Shown here: positions 1 through 6,578 of the stretch, in pieces
Position numbering within the stretch: the stretch's first letter is position 1
Layout of the letters: every line of letters begins with the position of its first letter
Origin: Senegalimassilia sp003474385
GTDB taxonomy: Bacteria > Actinomycetota > Coriobacteriia > Coriobacteriales > Eggerthellaceae
Assembly: GCF_003474385.1 (NCBI RefSeq)
Contig: NZ_QUCY01000029.1
Location: 1 to 30,657 of the forward strand
Direction: 5' to 3'
Length of the DNA stretch: 30,657 bases
Position numbers and translations under genes: made by a program
The notes under the pieces: generated by a model
Seen by the model: the letters and a program-made list of their open reading frames with translations, nothing else
What the model was told of the DNA's origin: nothing
The model's database searches: none

Positions 1-62
1 CGAACCTGGATAGGAGAATCTGAACCCCCATCAACTTTACGCCGTCTGCGGCCGATTGGCGC

Positions 63-91
63 TTGCGCTCGGGCGGAGGGCCGGGTATTCT
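63..91 (+). promoter_or_regulatory. Putative rubrerythrin promoter
   Basis: A TTGCGC (63-68) and a TATTCT (86-91) are separated by 17 bases, a plausible sigma-A type promoter. A second possible -10, TATAGC, begins at 91. The predicted start of transcription would fall at about 98, directly on the Fur-like palindrome at 100-114, so repression by occlusion is likely. The assignment is by eye. Confidence 0.45.
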
Positions 92-99
92 ATAGCTAT

Positions 100-114
100 T
101 GAGATTGATTCTCA
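100..114. promoter_or_regulatory. Fur/PerR-like 7-1-7 box upstream of rubrerythrin
   Basis: TGAGATTGATTCTCA is a 15-base inverted repeat of the 7-1-7 form; the arms match at 6 of 7 positions. This is the layout of Fur-family operators. Rubrerythrin genes are often controlled by PerR in anaerobes, so PerR or Fur control is a reasonable inference. It sits about 50 bases before the start codon. Confidence 0.55.
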
Positions 115-163
115 TTAATGATTCCAAGCAGAACCACTACTTCAGACGAGAAGGAGTATCACC

Positions 164-775
164 ATGAATAAGCGCACCGAGCTGCCCACTGCAGAGAATT
201 CCTCCAACTTCAACCGCATCGCCGGCGCAACCTGCCAGGTCGGCACCACGCTGGAGAACCTGAAGGCCGCCGTGTGCGGCGAGACGGGCGCTTCCGCCAA
301 GTACGCCGCCTGCGCCAAGCTAGCCAAGGAGAAGGGCTACGAGCAGCTGGGCCGCCTGTGGGAGGCCACCAGCGCCGCCGAGCAGGTGCACATCCGCCTG
401 GAGGCCGGCCTGGTCGAGGAGCTTGAGCCGGGCTACGAGCGCCCCACGGCCGACGCCCCCGAGCTGGAGGAGATCGATCTGAACCTGATCGCCTCCGCCA
501 ACGGCGAGATCTTCGAGACCTCCGACATGTACCCGGGCTTCATCGCGAAGGCCCAGGAGGAGGGCAACGACAAGGCCGTCCAGGTGTTCACCAAGGCCAA
601 GCTGGCCGAGGCCGTGCACGCCGAGCTGTATCTGCAGGCGTACAACAACATCGACGCCGCCGATGACGACTCCTACTTCCTGTGCCCGGGCTGCGGCTAC
701 ATCGAGAAGGGTTCCGCCGCCCCCGAGAAGTGCCCGATCTGCGGCGCTCCCGCCAAGGTGTTCAAGCAGTTCTAA
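164..775 (+). CDS. rbr: Rubrerythrin
   Basis: Cytoplasmic non-heme iron protein that reduces hydrogen peroxide in anaerobes. The 203-residue protein has an N-terminal ferritin-like helical domain with candidate diiron ligands (Glu40, an E-x-x-H at residues 73-76 and an E-x-x-H at 149-152). A C-terminal rubredoxin-like domain has two CxxC knuckles (Cys174/177 and Cys190/193) and would bind one further iron. A GAAGGAG ribosome binding site lies 9 bases before the ATG. It is monocistronic: a Fur/PerR-like box and promoter lie upstream and a strong terminator follows at 805-830. The facing gene is a phosphoesterase on the other strand. Function follows from the family; peroxide regulation is inferred from the operator. 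Confidence 0.93.
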   Translation: MNKRTELPTAENSSNFNRIAGATCQVGTTLENLKAAVCGETGASAKYAACAKLAKEKGYEQLGRLWEATSAAEQVHIRLEAGLVEELEPGYERPTADAPELEEIDLNLIASANGEIFETSDMYPGFIAKAQEEGNDKAVQVFTKAKLAEAVHAELYLQAYNNIDAADDDSYFLCPGCGYIEKGSAAPEKCPICGAPAKVFKQF

Positions 776-804
776 GCTGCAGGCAAACGAGAGCGTTCCA
801 CCCC

Positions 805-830
805 GGGTCGAGCAAAAGCTCGACCCTTTT
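805..830 (+). terminator. Intrinsic terminator of rubrerythrin
   Basis: A perfect 9-bp stem (GGGTCGAGC, 805-813, with its complement at 818-826), loop AAAA, followed by TTTT. The stem begins 29 bases after the rubrerythrin stop codon. The same GGTCGAGC/GCTCGACC stem recurs at 16036-16055. Confidence 0.9.
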
Positions 831-861
831 CGTTTCCGTGGGGGGATTGCCGGCAACACGC

Positions 862-889
862 ATGCGGCCGCCCGATTGGGCGGCCGCAT
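862..889 (-). terminator. GC-rich hairpin after the phosphoesterase gene
   Basis: A perfect 12-bp stem (862-873 with 878-889) closed by GATT lies just downstream of the phosphoesterase stop codon at 897. No T-run follows on either strand, so termination is inferred from position and stability alone. It may also serve converging rubrerythrin transcripts. Confidence 0.45.
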
Positions 890-896
890 CGCTTCC

Positions 897-1421
897 TTAC
901 TTCCCCATCTCCAGCAGCACTTCACCTTCGAGCGATTCCACGCGGGCAGCTCGCACGCGGCCCGCTTCCAGCTCGATGAAGCCGACCGACGCCGGGAACC
1001 CGCCGCGCGGTCGGCTGCAGCTTCCCGGGCAGATGAACAGGCTGGCCGGGTACGCGTCGCGACCGGCGAGGATCTCAGGGATATGGGTATGCCCGTGCAC
1101 GCATACCTGCGGCAACGGGTCCCCCGGCGCGATGGCTCGCGAGCCGTTGAAACCGATACGGGCATCGTTGGGATAGTGCGCCACCAAAAAGCGCACGCCG
1201 TCGATGACCGGATAGGCGAATCGGGTCACGTTCTTGCCGTACTCATCGTAGTCGTTGTTGCCCAGCACCGCCGTGGTGGGCGCCATGATCTGCAGCTCGC
1301 GCAAAATGCCGGGGTCGCAGATATCGCCCGCATGGATGATATGGTTGCAATACGCCAAAGCGCCCAGCGCCGCATCGGGCAGGCGCCCATGCGTATCCGA
1401 GATCAGTCCAACCAGCTTCAT
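897..1421 (-). CDS. YfcE/MJ0936-type metallophosphoesterase
   Basis: Small cytoplasmic calcineurin-like phosphodiesterase of 174 residues, the usual length for the YfcE/MJ0936 family. All metal-binding blocks are visible: SDTHG at residues 8-12, HAGD at 30-33, GNND at 54-57 and a late GHTH followed by IP. The family hydrolyses phosphodiesters with two metal ions; the physiological substrate is unknown. The ATG at 1421 is preceded by a GGAGAGG motif 10 bases away. The membrane LuxR gene ends 60 bases upstream on the same strand, so readthrough from it is possible. A GC hairpin downstream (862-889) probably ends the transcript. Confidence 0.88.
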   Translation of the reverse strand: MKLVGLISDTHGRLPDAALGALAYCNHIIHAGDICDPGILRELQIMAPTTAVLGNNDYDEYGKNVTRFAYPVIDGVRFLVAHYPNDARIGFNGSRAIAPGDPLPQVCVHGHTHIPEILAGRDAYPASLFICPGSCSRPRGGFPASVGFIELEAGRVRAARVESLEGEVLLEMGK

Positions 1422-1481
1422 GCAAGCATCACCTCTCCCTTTAGGCGCGGCAACCGCGGGCGCTCGGCCGCGAACAACGCC

Positions 1482-2969
1482 CTACCCCTTCTCCACCAGG
1501 TCGATCAGGTCTTGGTGCGAGTGGATATCCAGCTTCGCGTATATATGCTTGACGTGGGCTTTCACCGTGTTGCGCGATACCACCAGCTGCTCCTGGATGT
1601 AGGCGCGGTCGCGGCCGCGCGCGAGCATTTGGAACACCTCGAGCTCGCGCGGGGTCAGGCTGTACTGGCTTGCCAGCGCCCGGCAGCGCTCGTCGAATGT
1701 AGCCTTCGGCGCCTCGACCGCCGCCGTCTCGACCGGCGTCACGCCATCGATGACCTCGCGGAAGCTGAACCGCCGCAGCCCGATGAGCGCATAGCCGACG
1801 AACAGCAAGATCAACACCGCGGCGAACAAGTCGAATAACGGCGTGCCCATGCCGGCAAGCACATTCGCGCGCACGCCCACCGCCGCACCCAACGTAGACC
1901 CCAGACCCGAGATGCCGCGACCCCACGCGAACGCCGCCACCGCGCCGCGGCTGTTGCGCGCCGCCACCGCGATGAGCACGGCCCATGCAACCATGTCGAA
2001 CAGCATGTTGCCCGTGGACAGCAGCAACACCGTTGCGGTACTCGAGCGCGGCAAATCCATGGTCATGGCCAAGAAGCCCGCCACGATGAGCAGCACCGAC
2101 ACCTGCACGAGCAAATCGGCGGGGAACCGTTTCTCGGACAGCAACGCCCAAACGGCCACCATCGCCACGGGCAGGATCACGAAAAACGACGACAACGGCA
2201 CGCCGTCCACCTCGCCGAAGCGCAGCGAGCAGCCGAACGCCACGCGGAACAGGAACAGGCACACGAACAACTGGCTTGCCAGCGGCAAGAACGACGACGG
2301 GCGCGTGACCGAGAAATCGTGCGGCGCCTCGCCGGCCTGCGTCTGTTCGAGCACAGGACGCGCATCGCGCCACGACAGGGCCCATGCGGCGAAGGGAGTC
2401 GCCAGGAAGAACACCATGCCCACCCACACAGGCAAAAGCCACGCAAACGCCGACGCCACAGCCTGCGCCACGAACGCCAGCGGGATCAGCACGCTTGCCT
2501 GAGCGGTGGACAGCCGCGACGCGGCGATGCCCGCGGTCAACGCGCACCAGGCGCGTCCAACCGCCAACGCGCACGACGTCAGCACCAGCAACGGCGCGCT
2601 TCCCAACCCCAGCGCCAATGGAAGGGCGCAGCCTGCCGCCGTAAGGGCAAGGGCGCCCGCGTTCAACGCCCGCACATGCAAAAGCGCAGGTCGAAAGGTC
2701 GCCAGCAAACCGACAGCTATGAGCACCGCCGCGTTAGCCGTGATGGATATGTCACGCGCGTAGGTGAACACCCCGTCGAAGAACGGGAACACGGACACGT
2801 TCATAAACGATGAGACGGAAAGCACCAGCGACAGCGCGGCGAACGAGCGCCAGAACGCCGGCGTGAATAAGTCGCGCACGTTAGCGCGACCGGCTTCGGT
2901 ATGCACATCGGCGGCTTTCTCGTGGACGTTCACAGCTTGGCCTTCGCCGTATGTCATCTTCTTCGTCAT
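1482..2969 (-). CDS. Membrane-anchored LuxR-family regulator (12 TM + HTH)
   Basis: A 495-residue protein with about twelve hydrophobic segments over the first 400 residues, resembling a major-facilitator fold, then a short linker and a C-terminal LuxR-type helix-turn-helix (about residues 435-495; TPRELEVFQML and NTVKAHVKHIYAKL blocks). Such regulators are typical of Eggerthellaceae and often lie beside respiratory reductase genes. The adjacent flavin reductase/cytochrome pair is the obvious candidate target, which is inference. No receiver domain is present, so the membrane domain is presumably the sensor. I prefer ATG 2969 over ATG 2978: neither has a ribosome binding site, and an extended -10 box (2977-2985) predicts that transcription starts at about 2969-2970, making the mRNA leaderless. 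The upstream ATG would lie inside the -10 box. Confidence 0.88.
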   Translation of the reverse strand: MTKKMTYGEGQAVNVHEKAADVHTEAGRANVRDLFTPAFWRSFAALSLVLSVSSFMNVSVFPFFDGVFTYARDISITANAAVLIAVGLLATFRPALLHVRALNAGALALTAAGCALPLALGLGSAPLLVLTSCALAVGRAWCALTAGIAASRLSTAQASVLIPLAFVAQAVASAFAWLLPVWVGMVFFLATPFAAWALSWRDARPVLEQTQAGEAPHDFSVTRPSSFLPLASQLFVCLFLFRVAFGCSLRFGEVDGVPLSSFFVILPVAMVAVWALLSEKRFPADLLVQVSVLLIVAGFLAMTMDLPRSSTATVLLLSTGNMLFDMVAWAVLIAVAARNSRGAVAAFAWGRGISGLGSTLGAAVGVRANVLAGMGTPLFDLFAAVLILLFVGYALIGLRRFSFREVIDGVTPVETAAVEAPKATFDERCRALASQYSLTPRELEVFQMLARGRDRAYIQEQLVVSRNTVKAHVKHIYAKLDIHSHQDLIDLVEKG

Positions 2970-2976
2970 GCATCCC

Positions 2977-2985
2977 ATTCTAGCA
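2977..2985 (-). promoter_or_regulatory. Extended -10 promoter for the LuxR gene, leaderless start
   Basis: On the minus strand TGCTAGAAT forms an extended -10 (TGn plus TAGAAT). Seven bases further on is the ATG at 2969. No good -35 is visible at 17 bases (AACGGA). Spacing suggests transcription starts at or next to the A of the ATG. Confidence 0.45.
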
Positions 2986-3076
2986 TGCTGCGATTCACAT
3001 CCGTTGGTAGCTGGCAGCCCGTCTTACCTTGCGACAGCCCTCGTCGCCACGCGCCAACGTCGCACCCACCGACAAC

Positions 3077-3110
3077 GGGAAAGCGCCGCGCACCCGAAGG
3101 TGCACGGCAC
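3077..3110 (-). terminator. Terminator of the cytochrome/flavin reductase operon
   Basis: On the minus strand a 12-bp stem with two G-T wobbles (3099-3110 with 3083-3094) is closed by a TTCG tetraloop and followed by TTTCCC. A smaller perfect 7-bp hairpin (3135-3151, GTTCGCG stem) lies between it and the reductase stop codon at 3172. Together they separate the operon from the LuxR gene. Confidence 0.65.
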
Positions 3111-3171
3111 TCCATAGGTTAGCGCACAGCGAGCGTTCGCGATCCGCGAACCCGCAGGACACCGGCAGGCC

Positions 3172-4917
3172 CTACGCCTGGCCGGTTGCCGCCAGCATGC
3201 CGGCGCGACGGCCTTCGACCATGGTGCGGCCGCAGGCCAGGCCCGTGAACAGGTTCGGGTAGCTGGTACTGAAGAAGCCGCCCGAGCAGTCGCCGGCCAT
3301 GTACAGGCCCTCGATCTCGGAACCGTCCTCGCGGAAGGGGTGCATGTTCGTGTCGATGCGCACGCCGTCGAGCGTGGCCAGGAACCATGCGCCGGTGCGG
3401 ATGCCGTAGTACGGCGGGGTCTTCAGCGGCATCAGACGGTAGGGCTCCTTGTTGTAGTCCTCGTCCTTGCCGTTCTCCGCCATCTGGTTGTAGCGGTTGA
3501 ACGTCTCCACGAAGTTGTCCACCGGGATGTTCAGCTTCTGCGCCAGCTCCTCGGGGGTGTCGGCCTTCTGCAGATAGCCCTTCTCCAGCAGCGGATCGAA
3601 GAACATCTTCGGCATCAGGTTGATGCTCATGTTCGACGGGCTGCCGTTATCGAACGGGTACAGGCGGCAGCAACCCACCTCGTTCATCTGCTTGACCTGC
3701 TCGACATAGTCGCTGTCGAAGATGTCGCAGTAGGTGTGGCCGGGCTGCATGACGGTGGAGTGCAGCATGTAGTCGTACGGGCCGGACTCGTTGCAGAAGC
3801 GCTTGCCGTTAAGGTTGACCTTCATGAACGGCTGCTCGCCGAACCAGTACCACTCGCCCACGATGCCGTCGCCCGCCTTCTCGTCGGGCTTGACGGCCGC
3901 GCGGTTGAACATGCATGCGGCGCCGATGGGGTCCATCTGGCCGCCGGCCCACAACGCGGCCTTGATGCCGTCGCCCGTGGGGTTGCCGCCGGTGCCGTTA
4001 CGGCCGATGGAGATGCGCATCTTCTGGTTCCAGGGCTGGCGTGCCTCCATCATCTCCAGGTTGTTGCCGTAGCCGCCCGTCGCCAAGATGACGCCCTTGG
4101 GAGCGTTGATGCGAATGTAGTGGCGGTCGTTCACGTCGCGGGCGATGACGCCGACCACACGGCCGCTCTCGTCCTGCTCCAGCTTGATGAGCTCGGTGGA
4201 CCAGCGGAATTCGGCGCCCTTCTCCTCGGCGTACTCCTTAAGCGACACGCCGAAGTTGAAGTTCTTGTCCTCCTTGCCCTTGTCCGTCTTGTTCGGGCTG
4301 TGGCCGGTCGCCCACGCCTTGTCGCGCGCGCCCTGGCCCTCCGTGCCGACAGAGCCTTCGAACTGCATGACCAGACGGCCGTCGCGCTCGACAATCTCGG
4401 TAAGCCAATCGATCAGGGAGCCGGATTCGTTCGCCCACACCTTCACCAGGTCGTAGTTGATGAAGCCGTTGGCATAGCGGACGATGTCCTCCATGGCCTC
4501 CATCTTGTCGATCTTGAACTGCGGGTACTCGTCGAACGAGGCAAGCTGCAGCTTCGAGTCGATGGCGCCGATGTCCTCGCGCGGGGCGAGCACGGTGGAG
4601 GTGCGGTCGATGCCGAGCACCTTCGCACCGTTCTCGGCGGCGGAGATGACGGCGGGCAGGCCGGCGGTGCGGCAGCCCACGACCAGCACCTCGGCGTCGA
4701 TGGTCTCGGTGATGTCGCGCTCGGCGACCTCGGGAGCCTGGCCCAGCCAGCTGGGCGTGCCGGGCACCTGGCCGGCGCTCGCGTTTACCGGCTCCTCGCC
4801 GGCGGGGACGGTGTAGCCGTTGCCGCAGCCGGTCAGCGCGCCCATGGCGGCGGCGCCGATGGCGGTGATGCCCGCGCCCTTGAGGAAAGTGCGGCGGTCG
4901 AGTCCGTTATGCTGCAT
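3172..4917 (-). CDS. Tat-exported FAD-dependent reductase (flavocytochrome c family)
   Basis: A 581-residue protein of the fumarate/urocanate reductase-like FAD family. A Tat signal with RR at residues 8-9 and a lipobox (LTGC, Cys31) predicts a lipoprotein outside the membrane. The FAD-binding start is unusual: VVGCRTAG at 79-86 has Arg where the middle Gly of GxGxxG should be. LATGGYGNN (278-286) and GLYMAGD (537-543) are typical. Aligned by eye with Shewanella fumarate reductase Fcc3, the substrate residues Arg402, His504 and Arg544 correspond to Tyr381, Ala514 and Tyr553 here, so fumarate or urocanate is an unlikely substrate. It overlaps the cytochrome gene by 11 bases, which suggests translational coupling and electron delivery from menaquinol through that cytochrome. 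The pair resembles cgr1/cgr2 of Eggerthella lenta in layout; the substrate is unknown. Confidence 0.85.
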   Translation of the reverse strand: MQHNGLDRRTFLKGAGITAIGAAAMGALTGCGNGYTVPAGEEPVNASAGQVPGTPSWLGQAPEVAERDITETIDAEVLVVGCRTAGLPAVISAAENGAKVLGIDRTSTVLAPREDIGAIDSKLQLASFDEYPQFKIDKMEAMEDIVRYANGFINYDLVKVWANESGSLIDWLTEIVERDGRLVMQFEGSVGTEGQGARDKAWATGHSPNKTDKGKEDKNFNFGVSLKEYAEEKGAEFRWSTELIKLEQDESGRVVGVIARDVNDRHYIRINAPKGVILATGGYGNNLEMMEARQPWNQKMRISIGRNGTGGNPTGDGIKAALWAGGQMDPIGAACMFNRAAVKPDEKAGDGIVGEWYWFGEQPFMKVNLNGKRFCNESGPYDYMLHSTVMQPGHTYCDIFDSDYVEQVKQMNEVGCCRLYPFDNGSPSNMSINLMPKMFFDPLLEKGYLQKADTPEELAQKLNIPVDNFVETFNRYNQMAENGKDEDYNKEPYRLMPLKTPPYYGIRTGAWFLATLDGVRIDTNMHPFREDGSEIEGLYMAGDCSGGFFSTSYPNLFTGLACGRTMVEGRRAGMLAATGQA

Positions 4918-5515
4918 TCGGGGCCTCCCATCCCTCGGGCATGTTCAGTTTGTGGCACTGGTTGCACATGAGGACGCTCTTCTCGTGAGCCTTGTGGCAG
5001 TCGCCGCACTCGAGCGCCAGGTCCTGGTGGCTGCTATGAGGGTTGAACTGCTCGCCATTGCCCTCGAAGCCCCAGGTGCTGGCGACCACGTCGTCCATGT
5101 CGTGGCAGCCGCTCTTGGCGCAGAACTCCTCGCTGGCCATGTCGGCGCCATCGGCCAGCTTCGTACCGTCGGCGGTCATGGGATAGTCGTCGGAGGTCCA
5201 CTTCATGACCTCGCCCACCTGCTCGGTGATCACGGGCTCATGGCAGCTCAGGCAGTTGTTGCCCGCCTCGGCGTGCGCGGTCACCAGCATGCCCTGGTCG
5301 CCGCTGTAGTACGTGTCGACGTAGCTGTCCATGGGGCTGTGGCAGATGGAGTTGCAGAAGCTGGGCGTCTCGTGCCACACCCAGAAACCCGCGCCCGCCA
5401 CCACGATCACGGCAGCCACGACGCCGCCGATGATCCAGCCGCGCTTGGCCTTGCGCTTCGGGGAAGGAGCTTGCGCACCATCACCGGGCTGGGAGAACTT
5501 TTCGTCTTCAGCCAT
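4907..5515 (-). CDS. NrfH/NapC-like pentaheme c-type cytochrome
   Basis: A 202-residue membrane-anchored cytochrome. A basic N-terminus precedes one transmembrane helix (residues 27-48), then five heme-binding sites: CX3CH at 54-59 followed by SPM, CXXCH at 88-92, CX4CH at 132-138, CXXCH at 170-174 and CXXCH at 184-188. NrfH-family proteins oxidise menaquinol and normally bind four hemes, all CXXCH; the extra site and the two unusual spacings are noteworthy. The ATG at 5515 is preceded by AAGGAGAGG about 6 bases upstream; a longer frame runs back into the assembly gap and is not needed. The flavin reductase starts before this gene stops, so it is the likely electron acceptor. The promoter is not identifiable, partly because of the gap. 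Confidence 0.9.
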   Translation of the reverse strand: MAEDEKFSQPGDGAQAPSPKRKAKRGWIIGGVVAAVIVVAGAGFWVWHETPSFCNSICHSPMDSYVDTYYSGDQGMLVTAHAEAGNNCLSCHEPVITEQVGEVMKWTSDDYPMTADGTKLADGADMASEEFCAKSGCHDMDDVVASTWGFEGNGEQFNPHSSHQDLALECGDCHKAHEKSVLMCNQCHKLNMPEGWEAPNAA

Positions 5516-5663
5516 TCGTTCCTCTCCTTTTCTTCGGAACCTTCGGCAAGCCCGGCGGGTGCGACGACGCTCGAGGAAGACGTCTGCGACCGAATGGCGG
5601 CCGCATGCTGGCGAAAGCGACGCGTTGCGCCGTGCCTCACCCGCCGGACTTGCCGCGGGGCCC

Positions 5664-5673
5664 NNNNNNNNNN
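5664..5673. other. Assembly gap (10 Ns)
   Basis: Ten consecutive Ns interrupt the region between the cytochrome gene (start 5515) and the hsp20 terminator. A run of exactly ten usually marks a scaffold join of unknown length, so the real distance, the cytochrome promoter and possibly extra genes are not visible. Linkage of the two sides is an assembly claim, not a sequence observation. Confidence 0.95.
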
Positions 5674-5715
5674 CCAACGCGCACATCATGCGCCCGCACA
5701 AGCGCGCACGCCTAG

Positions 5716-5744
5716 TACCCCCGCGGGGTAAACTTTGCGTTTAC
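5716..5744. promoter_or_regulatory. Two adjoining inverted repeats beside the gap
   Basis: TACCCC-cgc-GGGGTA (5716-5730) is directly followed by GTAAAC-tttgc-GTTTAC (5728-5744); they share the bases GTA. Such stacked palindromes look like operators. They could belong to the cytochrome/reductase promoter to the left, but the gap prevents a firm link. No convincing promoter was seen with them. Confidence 0.35.
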
Positions 5745-5772
5745 GCAGGTGAGAACGGGGTAAAGGAACGCG

Positions 5773-5809
5773 GAAAGCCCCGCCGCGGACATGCCGCGAC
5801 GGGGCTTTC
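5773..5809 (-). terminator. Terminator of hsp20
   Basis: A long hairpin: GAAAGCCCCG (5773-5782) pairs with 5800-5809, and CGCGG (5784-5788) with 5794-5798. It lies 73 bases beyond the hsp20 stop codon. The CTTT ending the stem on the minus strand and the later CCTTT give only a weak T-run. Confidence 0.7.
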
Positions 5810-5881
5810 GTAAGGAGGTGAGAGTTGAGAAAAGGTTCGAGGGACCAGGAAGAGCCGATCCGAAATCGCTGCTCGACCCGG

Positions 5882-6325
5882 CTAGTCGATCGAGATGGAG
5901 CGCGAGGTTTCGGGCTCGGGCTTGGCGACCTTCTTCGGCACGTCGATCTGCAGGGTGCCGTTATCGAACTTGGCCTTGATGTCGCCTTCCTCGATGTCGT
6001 CGCCGACGTAGAAGGTACGGCTGCACTTGCCGCTGAAGCGCTCCTGACGCACGTAGGTGCCCTTCTTGTCCTCGGTCTCCTGCTTGGTTTCGGCCGTGAC
6101 GGTCAGGTAGCCATCCTTCAGCTCGGCCTGCACACCTTCCTTGTCGAAGCCCGGCAGGTCGATGGTCAACTCGAAACCGGTCTCGGTTTCGCGGATGTCG
6201 GTGCGCATCAGGTTCGGCGTGGTCTTCACGCTCGGCGCCGCCATGGTGCCGAAAAAGTTGTCAAACGGGTCGGTCATAAGATCGTTAAGGAAGCGATTAG
6301 AGCGAGGTACCAACATGGACATCAT
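5882..6325 (-). CDS. Hsp20/alpha-crystallin small heat shock protein
   Basis: ATP-independent holdase chaperone of 147 residues, the normal size. The alpha-crystallin domain covers roughly residues 40-138, beginning MRTDIRETETGFELTIDLPG, with a late GTLQIDVPK strand, and the C-terminal tail is charged. The start is set by GGAG (6332-6335 on the minus strand) 6 bases before ATG 6325; in-frame ATGs at 6331, 6322 and 6316 are less well spaced. The frame continues upstream to 6565, but that part lies across the promoter and operator and is not expected to be translated. A perfect CIRCE element and a promoter about 215 bases upstream indicate HrcA repression and heat induction. The gene is monocistronic with a terminator at 5773-5809. 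Confidence 0.93.
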   Translation of the reverse strand: MMSMLVPRSNRFLNDLMTDPFDNFFGTMAAPSVKTTPNLMRTDIRETETGFELTIDLPGFDKEGVQAELKDGYLTVTAETKQETEDKKGTYVRQERFSGKCSRTFYVGDDIEEGDIKAKFDNGTLQIDVPKKVAKPEPETSRSISID

Positions 6326-6536
6326 CGTCATCTCCGTTTCTTGGGGCGAAGCGCGCTGCCCGGCACCGGCCGATCCCCGGTCGGGCACCTTGCCCGATTC
6401 GCTTGCCAGGCGGGCAATTGCGCCGCATCGCGCAACGGCCGTCAAGCTTGCGAACGGGCCGGCAGGTTGTTCCGCCGCCGTTTCGGTTGCTTTCGTTGCG
6501 GCCCCGTTCAGGGGACCGTTCCTTTGAACAGTTATC

Positions 6537-6565
6537 GTTATAGACTCTGCGTTAGCACTCTGCAA
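6537..6565 (-). promoter_or_regulatory. hsp20 promoter
   Basis: On the minus strand TTGCAG (6560-6565) and TATAAC (6537-6542) are separated by 17 bases. The -35 lies inside the CIRCE operator, so bound HrcA would block polymerase. The leader would be about 200 bases long before the ATG at 6325, with no gene in it. Confidence 0.75.
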
Positions 6566-6578
6566 GTGAGAGTGCTAA
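6552..6578. promoter_or_regulatory. CIRCE operator (HrcA binding site)
   Basis: TTAGCACTC, nine bases, GAGTGCTAA: a perfect match to the CIRCE consensus. It is the known binding site of the heat shock repressor HrcA and overlaps the hsp20 promoter. CIRCE usually controls groES/groEL and dnaK operons; control of an hsp20 gene is known but less usual. Confidence 0.95.

Noticed and set aside
3172..4917. Fumarate or urocanate reductase
   Set aside because: The substrate-binding Arg and His positions of those enzymes are replaced by Tyr, Ala and Tyr.
3340..4971. Long open plus-strand frame of 543 codons
   Set aside because: It is antisense to the flavin reductase; its composition (Val/Leu/Arg/His-rich with no motifs) is what a GC-rich coding strand gives in the opposite frame. 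The minus-strand product has clear family motifs.
5830..5850. GGTTCGA-containing stretch as a tRNA T-arm
   Set aside because: No pairing stem around it and no cloverleaf can be built. I found no tRNA or rRNA gene in the window.
5882..6565. Longer 227-residue Hsp20
   Set aside because: The upstream part overlaps the promoter and CIRCE operator; ATG 6325 has the ribosome binding site and gives the normal family length.
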